This document shows, piece by piece, positions 25,179 to 32,115 of a stretch of DNA of 38,601 nt. The notes under the pieces were generated by a model, which saw nothing but the letters and a program-made list of their open reading frames with translations, did not search any database and had not been told where the DNA came from. The position numbers and the translations under genes were made by a program. Location of the stretch: NCBI GenBank assembly GCA_039918235.1, contig JBDSHZ010000070.1, forward strand, positions 1-38,601, in the 5' to 3' direction. Positions within the stretch are counted from its first letter, which is position 1. Each line of letters begins with the position of its first letter. Origin of the DNA: Pseudopedobacter sp039918235. Lineage in GTDB: Bacteria > Bacteroidota > Bacteroidia > Sphingobacteriales > Sphingobacteriaceae.

Positions 25179-25796
25179 CTATAAATCTAGTTGTGTTTTT
25201 TCAGCTATTAATTTAATTGAGCGTTGATCAATAATAGCTAGTTTTGGAATTCTTCCTAATACTTTAACACCTGAAATCTCTGCAATAATTTCTTCGGAAG
25301 GGGTATTGGTTATCCCATTAAATATTAAACCTTTAATTGGAATTCCTCGGCTTTTTAACGCTTCTATAGAAAGCAGTGTGTGATTTATGCTCCCAAGATA
25401 GTTTTTTGATACTAGGATCACTTCAATATTTAGTTTTTTGATGAGGTCAATCATTAAATCCTTCCTGTTTAAAGGAACCATTAATCCTCCAGCGCCTTCA
25501 ATAATTAACTGTCGATTAGTTTTTGGGATAATTATTTTAGGAAGCTTAATATCAACGCCATCAATTTCAGAAGCATAATGAGGAGAATAAGGTTGAGTTA
25601 ATTGATAAGCTTCAGGATGAAAGACAGTAATTTGATTAGAAATGAGATTCTTGACTTTATAAGTATCAGAATTGTCTAAGTCTCCAGATTGTATAGGTTT
25701 CCAATAATCAGCCTTAAGTTTCTCTACTATTATTGCAGAAACAATGGTCTTTCCTATTTCTGTGCCTATTCCTGTTATAAAATAATTTTGGATCAT
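25179..25796 (-). CDS. bioD: Dethiobiotin synthetase
   Basis: ATP-dependent ring closure of DAPA to dethiobiotin. 205 residues with the P-loop FITGIGTEIGKTIVSAII, the PIQSGDLD segment after the Lys (YWKPIQSG) and LIIEGAGGLMVPLN. Its start overlaps the stop of the bioF-like gene by 4 bp, so they are co-translated. Other biotin genes (bioA, bioC, bioB) are not in the window. Confidence 0.93.
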   Translation of the reverse strand: MIQNYFITGIGTEIGKTIVSAIIVEKLKADYWKPIQSGDLDNSDTYKVKNLISNQITVFHPEAYQLTQPYSPHYASEIDGVDIKLPKIIIPKTNRQLIIEGAGGLMVPLNRKDLMIDLIKKLNIEVILVSKNYLGSINHTLLSIEALKSRGIPIKGLIFNGITNTPSEEIIAEISGVKVLGRIPKLAIIDQRSIKLIAEKTQLDL

Positions 25797-26908
25797 ATCA
25801 TTTTTGAAATCTCAAAAATAAGATTTTGAATTTCTTCTTTAGTATTATAGGCATGTAAACATATTCTCAATCTTTCGCCACCTTCAGCAACCGTAGGGCT
25901 TAAAATAGGTTTCACTTCAAAACCTTTACTTTGCAGATGATTAGAAACAGACTTGCATTTATCATTTCCAGGTATGAGCAGACATTGAATGGCACTTTTA
26001 CTAGAGATAAGAATATGATTCAATTTTTCACTGTTTTCCTTAAAATAAACGATGTTCTCCTTTAATTTATCAATCGCCTCTGTTTTTCTTAAATTTTCAT
26101 AGGCTACTTTTATACCTGCCAATGTATGGTATGGTAAAGCCGTAGTATAAATGAAGGATCTGGCAAAGTTTGTCAGGTATGTTTTTAATTCTTGAGAACC
26201 TAAAATAATTGCGCCATGAATCCCAATTGCTTTACCAAAAGTATGTATGCGGGCAAAAACATCGTTTTCTAAGTTTAAATGGCTTACTAAGCCTGCTCCA
26301 TATGCTCCTAATACCCCAGTTGCATGAGCTTCATCAACTATCAAATTTGCCTTATATTTTTCAGCAAGAGCGGCTATCTCTTTCAGAGGAGCTAAATCTC
26401 CATCCATTGAAAAAACACTTTCTGTTACGATGAAGATGTTGCCTTTGCTGTTCTTTAGTTTGTCTTCTAAGCTGTTTAAATCATTATGCTTGAAAATATA
26501 TTTGTTTGCATAACTCAGTCTGGCACCATCAATTAAACTGGCATGAATCAGCTCATCAGTAATTATAGTGTCTCCGCGTTGTGCTATGCAAGAAAGTAAG
26601 CCAATATTTGCATCGTAACCTGAATTGAATAAGAGGCCACTGTTTGCATGGTGAAATTGGGCAATTGTATCTTCCAGTTCTTCGCAAAATTTGCTATTAC
26701 CTGATAAAAGCCTTGATCCGGTTGAACCTAAAAAATAGTTTGGGTTATTATTTAGCAGGATTTCTACTTCTTCTTTTAAAATTTTTGATCTGGCAAAGCC
26801 GAGGTAATCATTTGAAGAGAAATCAATAGGAGAGGCGTTTGATTTTAGCACTCTTAAAGAGTTAGATTGTATTCTTTGATCTATTTTAGTTTTCAGAAAA
26901 GACGCCAA
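25793..26908 (-). CDS. bioF: 8-amino-7-oxononanoate synthase-type PLP enzyme
   Basis: PLP-dependent alpha-oxoamine synthase joining pimeloyl thioester and alanine. 371 residues with FSSNDYLGFA, FNSGYDANIGLLS, DELIHASLIDGARLSYA, IVDEAHATGVLGAYG (PLP Asp/His) and HTFGKAIGIHGA (PLP Lys). The only plausible start is TTG at 26908: the frame is open upstream to about 26968 but has no ATG or GTG. A terminator-like hairpin ends about 20 nt before this start, so initiation or read-through may be regulated. Followed by bioD with a 4-bp overlap. Confidence 0.9.
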   Translation of the reverse strand: MASFLKTKIDQRIQSNSLRVLKSNASPIDFSSNDYLGFARSKILKEEVEILLNNNPNYFLGSTGSRLLSGNSKFCEELEDTIAQFHHANSGLLFNSGYDANIGLLSCIAQRGDTIITDELIHASLIDGARLSYANKYIFKHNDLNSLEDKLKNSKGNIFIVTESVFSMDGDLAPLKEIAALAEKYKANLIVDEAHATGVLGAYGAGLVSHLNLENDVFARIHTFGKAIGIHGAIILGSQELKTYLTNFARSFIYTTALPYHTLAGIKVAYENLRKTEAIDKLKENIVYFKENSEKLNHILISSKSAIQCLLIPGNDKCKSVSNHLQSKGFEVKPILSPTVAEGGERLRICLHAYNTKEEIQNLIFEISKMI

Positions 26909-26927
26909 GATTCTTTTTTCTGTAAAA

Positions 26928-26953
26928 ATAAAAAAAGCCCCGGATTTTGGGGC
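26928..26953 (-). terminator. Terminator hairpin just upstream of bioF
   Basis: On the minus strand GGCCCC / CGGGGC-type stem (core GCCCC / GGGGC, loop AAAATCC) followed by seven T, ending about 20 nt before the bioF TTG. It may simply end the HTH-S24 gene transcript (stop at 27070). The remaining 20 nt is too short for a separate bioF promoter, so it may instead act as an attenuator. Confidence 0.75.
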
Positions 26954-27036
26954 CTCTTCATCTTTTTAATTAACTGATACTTTTTGTGCTTCTTTGATTA
27001 TTTCCTAATCTTTTTTGCTATGTATTTTACATTTTG

Positions 27037-27066
27037 AAAAAATAGCCGAAGGTTTAATGAACCAAA
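27037..27066 (-). promoter_or_regulatory. Candidate promoter for bioF-bioD
   Basis: On the minus strand TTTG (27066-27063) and TATTTTTT (27044-27037; one mismatch to TAnnTTTG) with an 18-nt spacer, directly after the HTH-S24 stop. If used, it gives a leader of about 120 nt containing the hairpin at 26928-26953. Confidence 0.35.
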
Positions 27067-27069
27067 TAA

Positions 27070-27846
27070 TTAATTTTTCTCACCATTTAACTGACTGATG
27101 GAACGTTGCATTTGAGCCATCATTGTGGTTAAACTTTCCATAGTTGGTTCAGGATTAGGTTGTGGAAGTTCTGTTGAGATAAAAGCTTTTGCTTTCCATA
27201 TTTCAAGAATATCTTCAGATGAAACATAGTATGGCTCGTAAATCGGATTGTCTGAAACTAACTTTATCCCTTTGTCCTGTTTCAGTTTAGATCCCATTCT
27301 CTTATAAACCACGCCTTCGTTTTTACTAACTACAATTGCTGTTTCGCCGGGTTTTAAATCGTTCCAATTCTCCACATACTCTGATATGATAATTGCTCCA
27401 GAAGGAAGAGGAAGCATAGAATCGCCTTTAATTTCAAAAGCCCTATAAGTACCTTGTTTAAATATAGGAAGTGAAAACCTTGGTAAAGTGCCTACAAACT
27501 CTGGGTCGCCATAACCATTCAAATAACCTGCACTTGCCTTTACTGGTACTAACTCAATGTTCTCATTGTCGTCTTTATCAACGGTAATGCTCAATATTCT
27601 AACATTGGAAGCATCACTTTTTGGCTTTGGTTTCCAGGTATCATTTATTTTTTCGTTAATTAAGTCATCAATACTTAGCTCAAAGTAAGCTGCAAATTTT
27701 TTAAGAAGATCATATTTTGGATCGGCTCTTTCCTCTTCATAAGCACCAACGAGTGATCTTTTGATCTCCATCACATCAGCAAATTGTTGTTGAGTCAACC
27801 CCTGTTTTTTTCTTAAATATTTTATGTTTTCGGATATTTTTCCCAT
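27070..27846 (-). CDS. HTH (XRE) regulator with S24/LexA-like domain
   Basis: Start taken at 27846 (MGKISENIKYLRKKQGLTQQQFADVMEIKRS), giving 258 residues. N-terminal helix-turn-helix about 5-60 (LTQQQFADVMEIKRSLVGAYEEERADP), linker, then an S24 peptidase-like domain (about 110-220) with FEIKGDSMLPLPSGAIII (Ser of GDSM) and GVVYKRM (Lys), the Ser-Lys pair of LexA/CI-type autocleavage. Probably a repressor whose control involves the S24 domain. A TACTAA/TTAGTA inverted repeat upstream is a candidate operator. No obvious prophage or SOS genes adjoin it. Confidence 0.88.
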   Translation of the reverse strand: MGKISENIKYLRKKQGLTQQQFADVMEIKRSLVGAYEEERADPKYDLLKKFAAYFELSIDDLINEKINDTWKPKPKSDASNVRILSITVDKDDNENIELVPVKASAGYLNGYGDPEFVGTLPRFSLPIFKQGTYRAFEIKGDSMLPLPSGAIIISEYVENWNDLKPGETAIVVSKNEGVVYKRMGSKLKQDKGIKLVSDNPIYEPYYVSSEDILEIWKAKAFISTELPQPNPEPTMESLTTMMAQMQRSISQLNGEKN

Positions 27847-27867
27847 TTCAAAAAAAAGATTTGTTTT

Positions 27868-27884
27868 TACTAAAATTATTAGTA
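27868..27884. promoter_or_regulatory. Candidate operator upstream of the HTH-S24 gene
   Basis: Perfect inverted repeat TACTAA-N5-TTAGTA, 17 bp overall, 22 nt before the ATG. Size and symmetry suit a dimeric CI-like repressor acting on its own gene and possibly on the divergent gene at 28010. Confidence 0.4.
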
Positions 27885-28009
27885 TTTTTATGCTCATAAA
27901 ATTAGCAATAAATAATCAGAAAAAAGAAAGTTTTTTCAAAACATTTAATCACAGCTAATTAGGAACTAGAAAATAGGATGATTCTAATATAAAATTTAAA
28001 AAAACGGAT

Positions 28010-28354
28010 ATGAAAAGGATAGTTTTTATAGTAACAGACAGAAACAGGAACAATTTACATGTTGGGTTAAGTGGCAATATGATGAACACGATGGATTTTT
28101 TTAAAAAGATGCCCAATCTTTTTTTTGATGCAGGGCAGCAATTAACTAAATTGGTTTACTTTGAAGAATTTAGTACAGAAGTTATAGCAGAACAGCGTTT
28201 TAAGAATATCAGTAGGTTCACAAGGTCTCAAAAAGAAAAATTGATTAGAGCGGCTAATGTTGATTGGATTGACATTACACCTGGTTTGGCTTATGAGAGT
28301 AATAGAGGTAGGGAAAGGCAACTGATGCAATCTGTTTTGAGCTTTGCTTCTTAA
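28010..28354 (+). CDS. Degenerate GIY-YIG-domain protein
   Basis: 114 residues. The second half, TKLVYFEEFSTEVIAEQRFKNISRFTRSQKEKLIRAANVDWIDI, aligns by eye with small UPF0213-type GIY-YIG nucleases (LVYYEEF..i..A..RE..iK.wsR.kK..LI...NP.W.dl). The N-terminal strands read VFIVTDRNRNNLHVGLSG in place of the Y-LVN...YVG pattern: the catalytic Tyr and the following Arg of the DLxxR helix are not evident (NMMNTMDFFKK). It may bind nucleic acid without cutting it. Divergent from the HTH-S24 regulator. Confidence 0.6.
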   Translation: MKRIVFIVTDRNRNNLHVGLSGNMMNTMDFFKKMPNLFFDAGQQLTKLVYFEEFSTEVIAEQRFKNISRFTRSQKEKLIRAANVDWIDITPGLAYESNRGRERQLMQSVLSFAS

Positions 28355-28373
28355 CAAGAATTACTTTGGAGAT

Positions 28374-29456
28374 TTATACTTTCTCTTTTTGGAGTAAAGC
28401 TGGTATGGTTTTAAAAAGAATTCTAATATCTAACCATAGCGAATAATTTTTAGCGTAAAAATTATCTAATTGTTTCCTTTCTCGCTCAGACATATCTTTT
28501 TTACCTCTTTTACTGATCTGCCAAAGACCGGTTAAGCCAGCAGGGCCTAAAAACCTCATAGACCACTCATTGGTCGTTAATTGCTCTGCCTCATATAATG
28601 GGAGTGGGCGGTTTCCTACCAAAGACATGTCTCCTTTAATTACATTTAATAATTGAGGCAATTCATCAATACTACTGCTTCTTAAGAATGACCCTAGCTT
28701 TGTGATTCTTGGATCATTTTCCACTTTAAAAAATGCCGAATCACCATATTGATTTTTAGAAGCAAGACTGGCCACTTCAGCTTCAGCACCTATTCTCATT
28801 GACCTAAACTTATAGAAGTCAAAAATTTTGTATCCTGTTCCTACTCTTTTACTGGTATAAAAAACATCACCTTTAGAGTCAAGCTTAATTAAAATAGCTA
28901 CGATTAATAAAATTGGGGATAAAAATAATAATGCAGTTGTAGCAATTATCAGATCAAGCATTCTTTTACTGATTGGCATATTATAAACTACCTGGGGAAC
29001 CTGTGATAGTTGATTGACCTGAGAGCGTAATATTTTATAAAAATTTAAGAATTTTAAACGCTCTTTAACATCATTGAAAGGAATTGGAAATGTATAGCAA
29101 TCACTTACACCTAATTCTAGCGCTCTTTTTACAATGGTTGAGTCTTTTTCTGTAAGAAGAAAAATAGTGATTAAGTTTTTTGTGATGAAGTTGCTTTTTA
29201 AAAGTTGAATGTATTCTTGAACTTCTGGAAAGTTAGTAGGTTCAACTTCTATAATAATTATGGTACTTAAATCATTGATAGAAAGCTTTTGAGTAGCTTT
29301 TTTTAAATCGGAGATGTCATTTTCTTTTTTAAGGACAAATTCTGAATCCTTAAAACTACTTATTAAATCCTCTTCAATAATATTAGCGAAATATAGAACA
29401 TTAACCTTAGCGTCGGCGGAATTATGGATTGAATCGTCAACGTTCTTAAATTGCAT
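28374..29456 (-). CDS. Sugar-phosphate transferase (WcaJ/exopolysaccharide type) with N-terminal pseudo-receiver
   Basis: C-terminal half (about 162-360) is a polyprenyl-phosphate hexose-1-phosphate transferase: ISKRMLDLIIATTALLFLSPILLIVAILIKLDSKG (membrane helix), GYKIFDFYKFRSMR, NDPRITKLGSFLRSSSIDELPQLLNVIKGDMSLVGNRP and GLTGLWQIS. It would start glycan assembly at the inner membrane. Residues about 18-140 look like a response-regulator receiver, not the usual CoA-binding or multi-TM region. The phospho-Asp position reads IIIIEVEPT (Glu70), the acidic pair is absent (NVLYFA), Thr102 remains, and the KP loop is FP (Phe123). So it is a non-phosphorylatable receiver. The gene starts 3 nt after a CheY-like receiver gene. 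Confidence 0.88.
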   Translation of the reverse strand: MQFKNVDDSIHNSADAKVNVLYFANIIEEDLISSFKDSEFVLKKENDISDLKKATQKLSINDLSTIIIIEVEPTNFPEVQEYIQLLKSNFITKNLITIFLLTEKDSTIVKRALELGVSDCYTFPIPFNDVKERLKFLNFYKILRSQVNQLSQVPQVVYNMPISKRMLDLIIATTALLFLSPILLIVAILIKLDSKGDVFYTSKRVGTGYKIFDFYKFRSMRIGAEAEVASLASKNQYGDSAFFKVENDPRITKLGSFLRSSSIDELPQLLNVIKGDMSLVGNRPLPLYEAEQLTTNEWSMRFLGPAGLTGLWQISKRGKKDMSERERKQLDNFYAKNYSLWLDIRILFKTIPALLQKEKV

Positions 29457-29459
29457 CCG

Positions 29460-29852
29460 CTAATTTAGTATAATTTTTATTTTATCCTTTAATATAGATG
29501 GATTAAATGGCTTAGACATTAATCCATTAATTTCATAAGGGATTTTATTCTTTATGTTTTCTAAAGTTTCTGAACCTGAAAGTACAATTACAGGTACCTC
29601 TCTGAAGTAACCGCTCACTTTTAAAGATTTTACAAAATCAGCTCCATCAAAATATGGCATTTCCATATCAGAAATAATAAGATCAGGAATGTTTCCGCTG
29701 TCTAACCAAGTTAAGGCATCAAAACCATTGTTTTTAATAACCAACTCATAGTCCTTCTTTAAAATAAATTCCAGTAATTTCAAAATTGCTATTTCGTCGT
29801 CTACTAAAAGTATTCTTTTTTTTACTGAGGTATTTTTATCTGTCATTACCAT
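29460..29852 (-). CDS. Stand-alone CheY-like response regulator
   Basis: 130 residues, one receiver domain and no output domain. All phosphorylation residues are present: ILLVDDE (Asp18/Asp19), IISDMEMP (Asp62), VIVLSGS (Ser92) and MSKPFNP (Lys114). The start may be the in-frame ATG at 29846. It is 3 nt upstream of the pseudo-receiver/sugar transferase gene, so the pair is one transcript. A direct partnership, for example receiver-pseudo-receiver pairing controlling the transferase, is an inference. No histidine kinase is nearby. Confidence 0.93.
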   Translation of the reverse strand: MVMTDKNTSVKKRILLVDDEIAILKLLEFILKKDYELVIKNNGFDALTWLDSGNIPDLIISDMEMPYFDGADFVKSLKVSGYFREVPVIVLSGSETLENIKNKIPYEINGLMSKPFNPSILKDKIKIILN

Positions 29853-30250
29853 AATTCAAAATCTTTATCTGTATCATGTAAGGCACAAAAGATGCCGAAA
29901 CATTTGACAATTAACATTACGGTTAAATTGTCGCCTCAGTTTTATTTTGTAAAATATAAAAAAATATCCTTTACTATAGATTTAAATCATTTCCACCTTT
30001 TTATTTATGATGAAATAAAAATTAAATTACTGTTAATCAATGTTTTATGATGTATTATATATTTAGTTTCTCAAGGTTGTTTTGAGTTTATGTAATTATA
30101 AAATAGTGAAAGGAAGTGTTTATATTTCTAAATAATTTATTGATCATCATTAGTGAAGAACCAATTTAAAATTGAAATCTTTACATTACGGGGAATTTAT
30201 TCCCGATTTGGGCAATTAAATTCCCGAATGTAACTTCTTCACTTTTAGAA
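29853..30250. other. Gene-free spacer between the receiver operon and yidC
   Basis: About 450 nt without a credible ORF. From 29853 to 30120 the sequence is very AT-rich; I see a small GGCA / TGCC hairpin (29883-29896) and no clear consensus promoter for the receiver gene. From 30124 it contains the nested inverted repeat described separately, and from 30251 the yidC terminator. Confidence 0.5.
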
Positions 30251-30252
30251 AT
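30124..30252. repeat. Nested imperfect inverted repeat (possible structured RNA or MITE-like element)
   Basis: Four collinear complementary arm pairs: ATTTCTAAA (30124-30132) with TTTAGAAAT (30244-30252); AGTGAAGAA (30152-30160) with TTCTTCACT (30235-30243); TTACATT (30181-30187) with AATGTAA (30227-30233); CGGGGAATTTA (30189-30199) with TAAATTCCCG (30217-30226, one bulged G). The loop can form GGGAAT / ATTCCC or CCC / GGG sub-hairpins. The arms run outward in order, so one long hairpin of about 35 pairs can form. It contains no ORF. Confidence 0.65.
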
Positions 30253-30283
30253 AAAAAAGTCCCAATAAGTTAATTATTGGGAC
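30251..30283 (-). terminator. Rho-independent terminator of pyrG-yidC
   Basis: 10-bp stem GTCCCAATAA / TTATTGGGAC with a 5-nt loop; on the minus strand it is followed by a T run, 28-60 nt after the yidC stop. Confidence 0.88.
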
Positions 30284-30310
30284 ATTATTTATAAAAGCAT
30301 TTTACTATTG

Positions 30311-32083
30311 TTATTTTTTCTTCTGTTGTTGCTCACGCATCATATTTTCCAATTTTTTCTGAAATCCACCTGTTTTCTTGGTTTCAGGTTTTTTCTTATT
30401 CTGTTGAATCTGAGCATGAATTTTATCATCATCTACAAACTTTCTGATAAAATACTGCTGAGAAAAAGTAAGTACGTTTGCACAGAAATAATAATAGTTT
30501 AATCCAGCTGGATAGCTATTTAATACGCCAAAGAAAATTAGCGGAGTAATGTATCCAATATATTTCATCTGCCCTTGAGCGCCAGAAACCTGGTTATTGA
30601 AGTAAGTATAGATCAGTGTAGATACGGTCATTAATAAACACATTAAACTGATGTGATTCCATCCTAATAAAGGAATAGGTGGGAACTTGATCAATTCATC
30701 ATAAGTAGAAAGATCATGCATCCAGAGGAAGCTTTCATGCCTTAACTCAAATAAGTTAGGGAAAAAGTAAAAGAAGGCCAATATAAATGGCATTTGGAAA
30801 ACCATAGGTAAACAACCTCCTAAAGGGTTTACGCCTGCCTGCTTATATAATTTAAGATATTCCTGCTGTACTAAAGCTTGATTGCCTTCCCCTACTTTTT
30901 TCTTAATCTCATCCATCTCGGGCTTTAAAACTCTCATTTTAGCCATGGAGAGGTAAGATTTGTAAGTGAATGGGAATAAAACTGATTTAAGGATAATGGT
31001 TAATAATAAGATGATTAAACCATAACCAAGATTAAAGCTTTCAAAGAAATTGAAAATTGGAAGTACCAAATATCTATTTATCCACTTTAGAGGACCCCAT
31101 CCCATTTTAACCTGCTTTTCAAGGTCATAACCTTGATCTTTCAACTGTCCAAATTTATTAGACCCAAAATAGAAAGTCATGTCATAATTGTTCAATTCCT
31201 GATTTTTAAAAGGAAGAGATAATTTTGCGCTATATGCTTTTACATATGAGCTATCTGCTAAGGTCTTTATCTTTACATCAGCCTTGCTAAAACCTTCTTT
31301 GGAGATTAATGCTGCAGAGAAAAAGTGTTGCTTAAAGGATATCCATTTGGTTTTTCCTTCATTTAAAACCTTTTGATCATCCTTAGATTCACTTAAATAA
31401 TCCACTGTTCCATCAGCTGTTTGATAATAAGTGGTGGAGCCCATTCGCTCATTCTTAATATCTTTTTCCTGCTGTAATAGTTTGGTATCCCAGGTAAGCA
31501 ATAAATTGCCAGATTTATTTTCTTTAAAACCTTCTACTCCAACTTTTAAATCAACTTTATAAGAATTAGGTTTAAGCGTATAAGTATAATTGATTTTTGA
31601 ACCATCAGCGTTGCTCATCTGCATCACCACTGCATCATTTGTTTGGCTCACTTTGCTAAATGAAGTATTACTACTGTTTAAGGAATCGGTATCTTGCTTA
31701 AAATCAAAGCCAAAATCAGTCACTTCATCATTGAAAAGAATTACTGGTTTCCCTTGGTAAGTTGTTTCGTCTTTGATCTGAACGCTTACAATTTTACCTC
31801 CTTTGTTGGAGATGCTTAATTTAAGGCGATTGTTTTCTAAAGTACTGATCTCTTCAGTGAAGGCAGCAGTATCTGTATTTAAAGAATCTAAAACTATATT
31901 TTGATTACCTTGTTTATCAACTTCTTTATTTGAGGCAACTGTTTTTCTTCCTTTTGAAGTAGCAATTGAGTCTTGAACGAGTTGTTCTTTCTTTATTTCT
32001 TCTGTTGAGGGCTTTAAAAGAAAAGTTGATCCTACTAAAATTACTAATATCAGGAATAATCCTGCAAACGTATTTCTATCCAT
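30311..32083 (-). CDS. yidC: Membrane protein insertase YidC
   Basis: Inserts and folds inner-membrane proteins, alone or with Sec. 590 residues: N-terminal TM (MDRNTFAGLFLILVILVGSTFLL), a Ser/Thr-rich linker, a periplasmic beta domain (about 80-345) and the conserved insertase core (about 365-555) with FNLGYGLIILLLTIILKSVLFPFTYKSYLSMAKMR, the AGVNPLGGCLPMVFQMPFILAFF segment and PAGLNYYYFCANVLTFSQQYFIRKF, then a basic tail (KKKPETKKTGGFQKK...KKK). It starts 32 nt after pyrG on the same strand, so the two are probably co-transcribed. Confidence 0.97.
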   Translation of the reverse strand: MDRNTFAGLFLILVILVGSTFLLKPSTEEIKKEQLVQDSIATSKGRKTVASNKEVDKQGNQNIVLDSLNTDTAAFTEEISTLENNRLKLSISNKGGKIVSVQIKDETTYQGKPVILFNDEVTDFGFDFKQDTDSLNSSNTSFSKVSQTNDAVVMQMSNADGSKINYTYTLKPNSYKVDLKVGVEGFKENKSGNLLLTWDTKLLQQEKDIKNERMGSTTYYQTADGTVDYLSESKDDQKVLNEGKTKWISFKQHFFSAALISKEGFSKADVKIKTLADSSYVKAYSAKLSLPFKNQELNNYDMTFYFGSNKFGQLKDQGYDLEKQVKMGWGPLKWINRYLVLPIFNFFESFNLGYGLIILLLTIILKSVLFPFTYKSYLSMAKMRVLKPEMDEIKKKVGEGNQALVQQEYLKLYKQAGVNPLGGCLPMVFQMPFILAFFYFFPNLFELRHESFLWMHDLSTYDELIKFPPIPLLGWNHISLMCLLMTVSTLIYTYFNNQVSGAQGQMKYIGYITPLIFFGVLNSYPAGLNYYYFCANVLTFSQQYFIRKFVDDDKIHAQIQQNKKKPETKKTGGFQKKLENMMREQQQKKK

Positions 32084-32115
32084 TATTGTTGTTTAAACCC
32101 TCTAAAAGGGAAATT

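Noticed and set aside
26886..26960. Short ORF (MKRPQNPG...) across the hairpin before bioF as a leader peptide
   Set aside because: It has no run of one amino acid, overlaps the bioF start and contains the terminator itself, so it does not fit attenuation logic.
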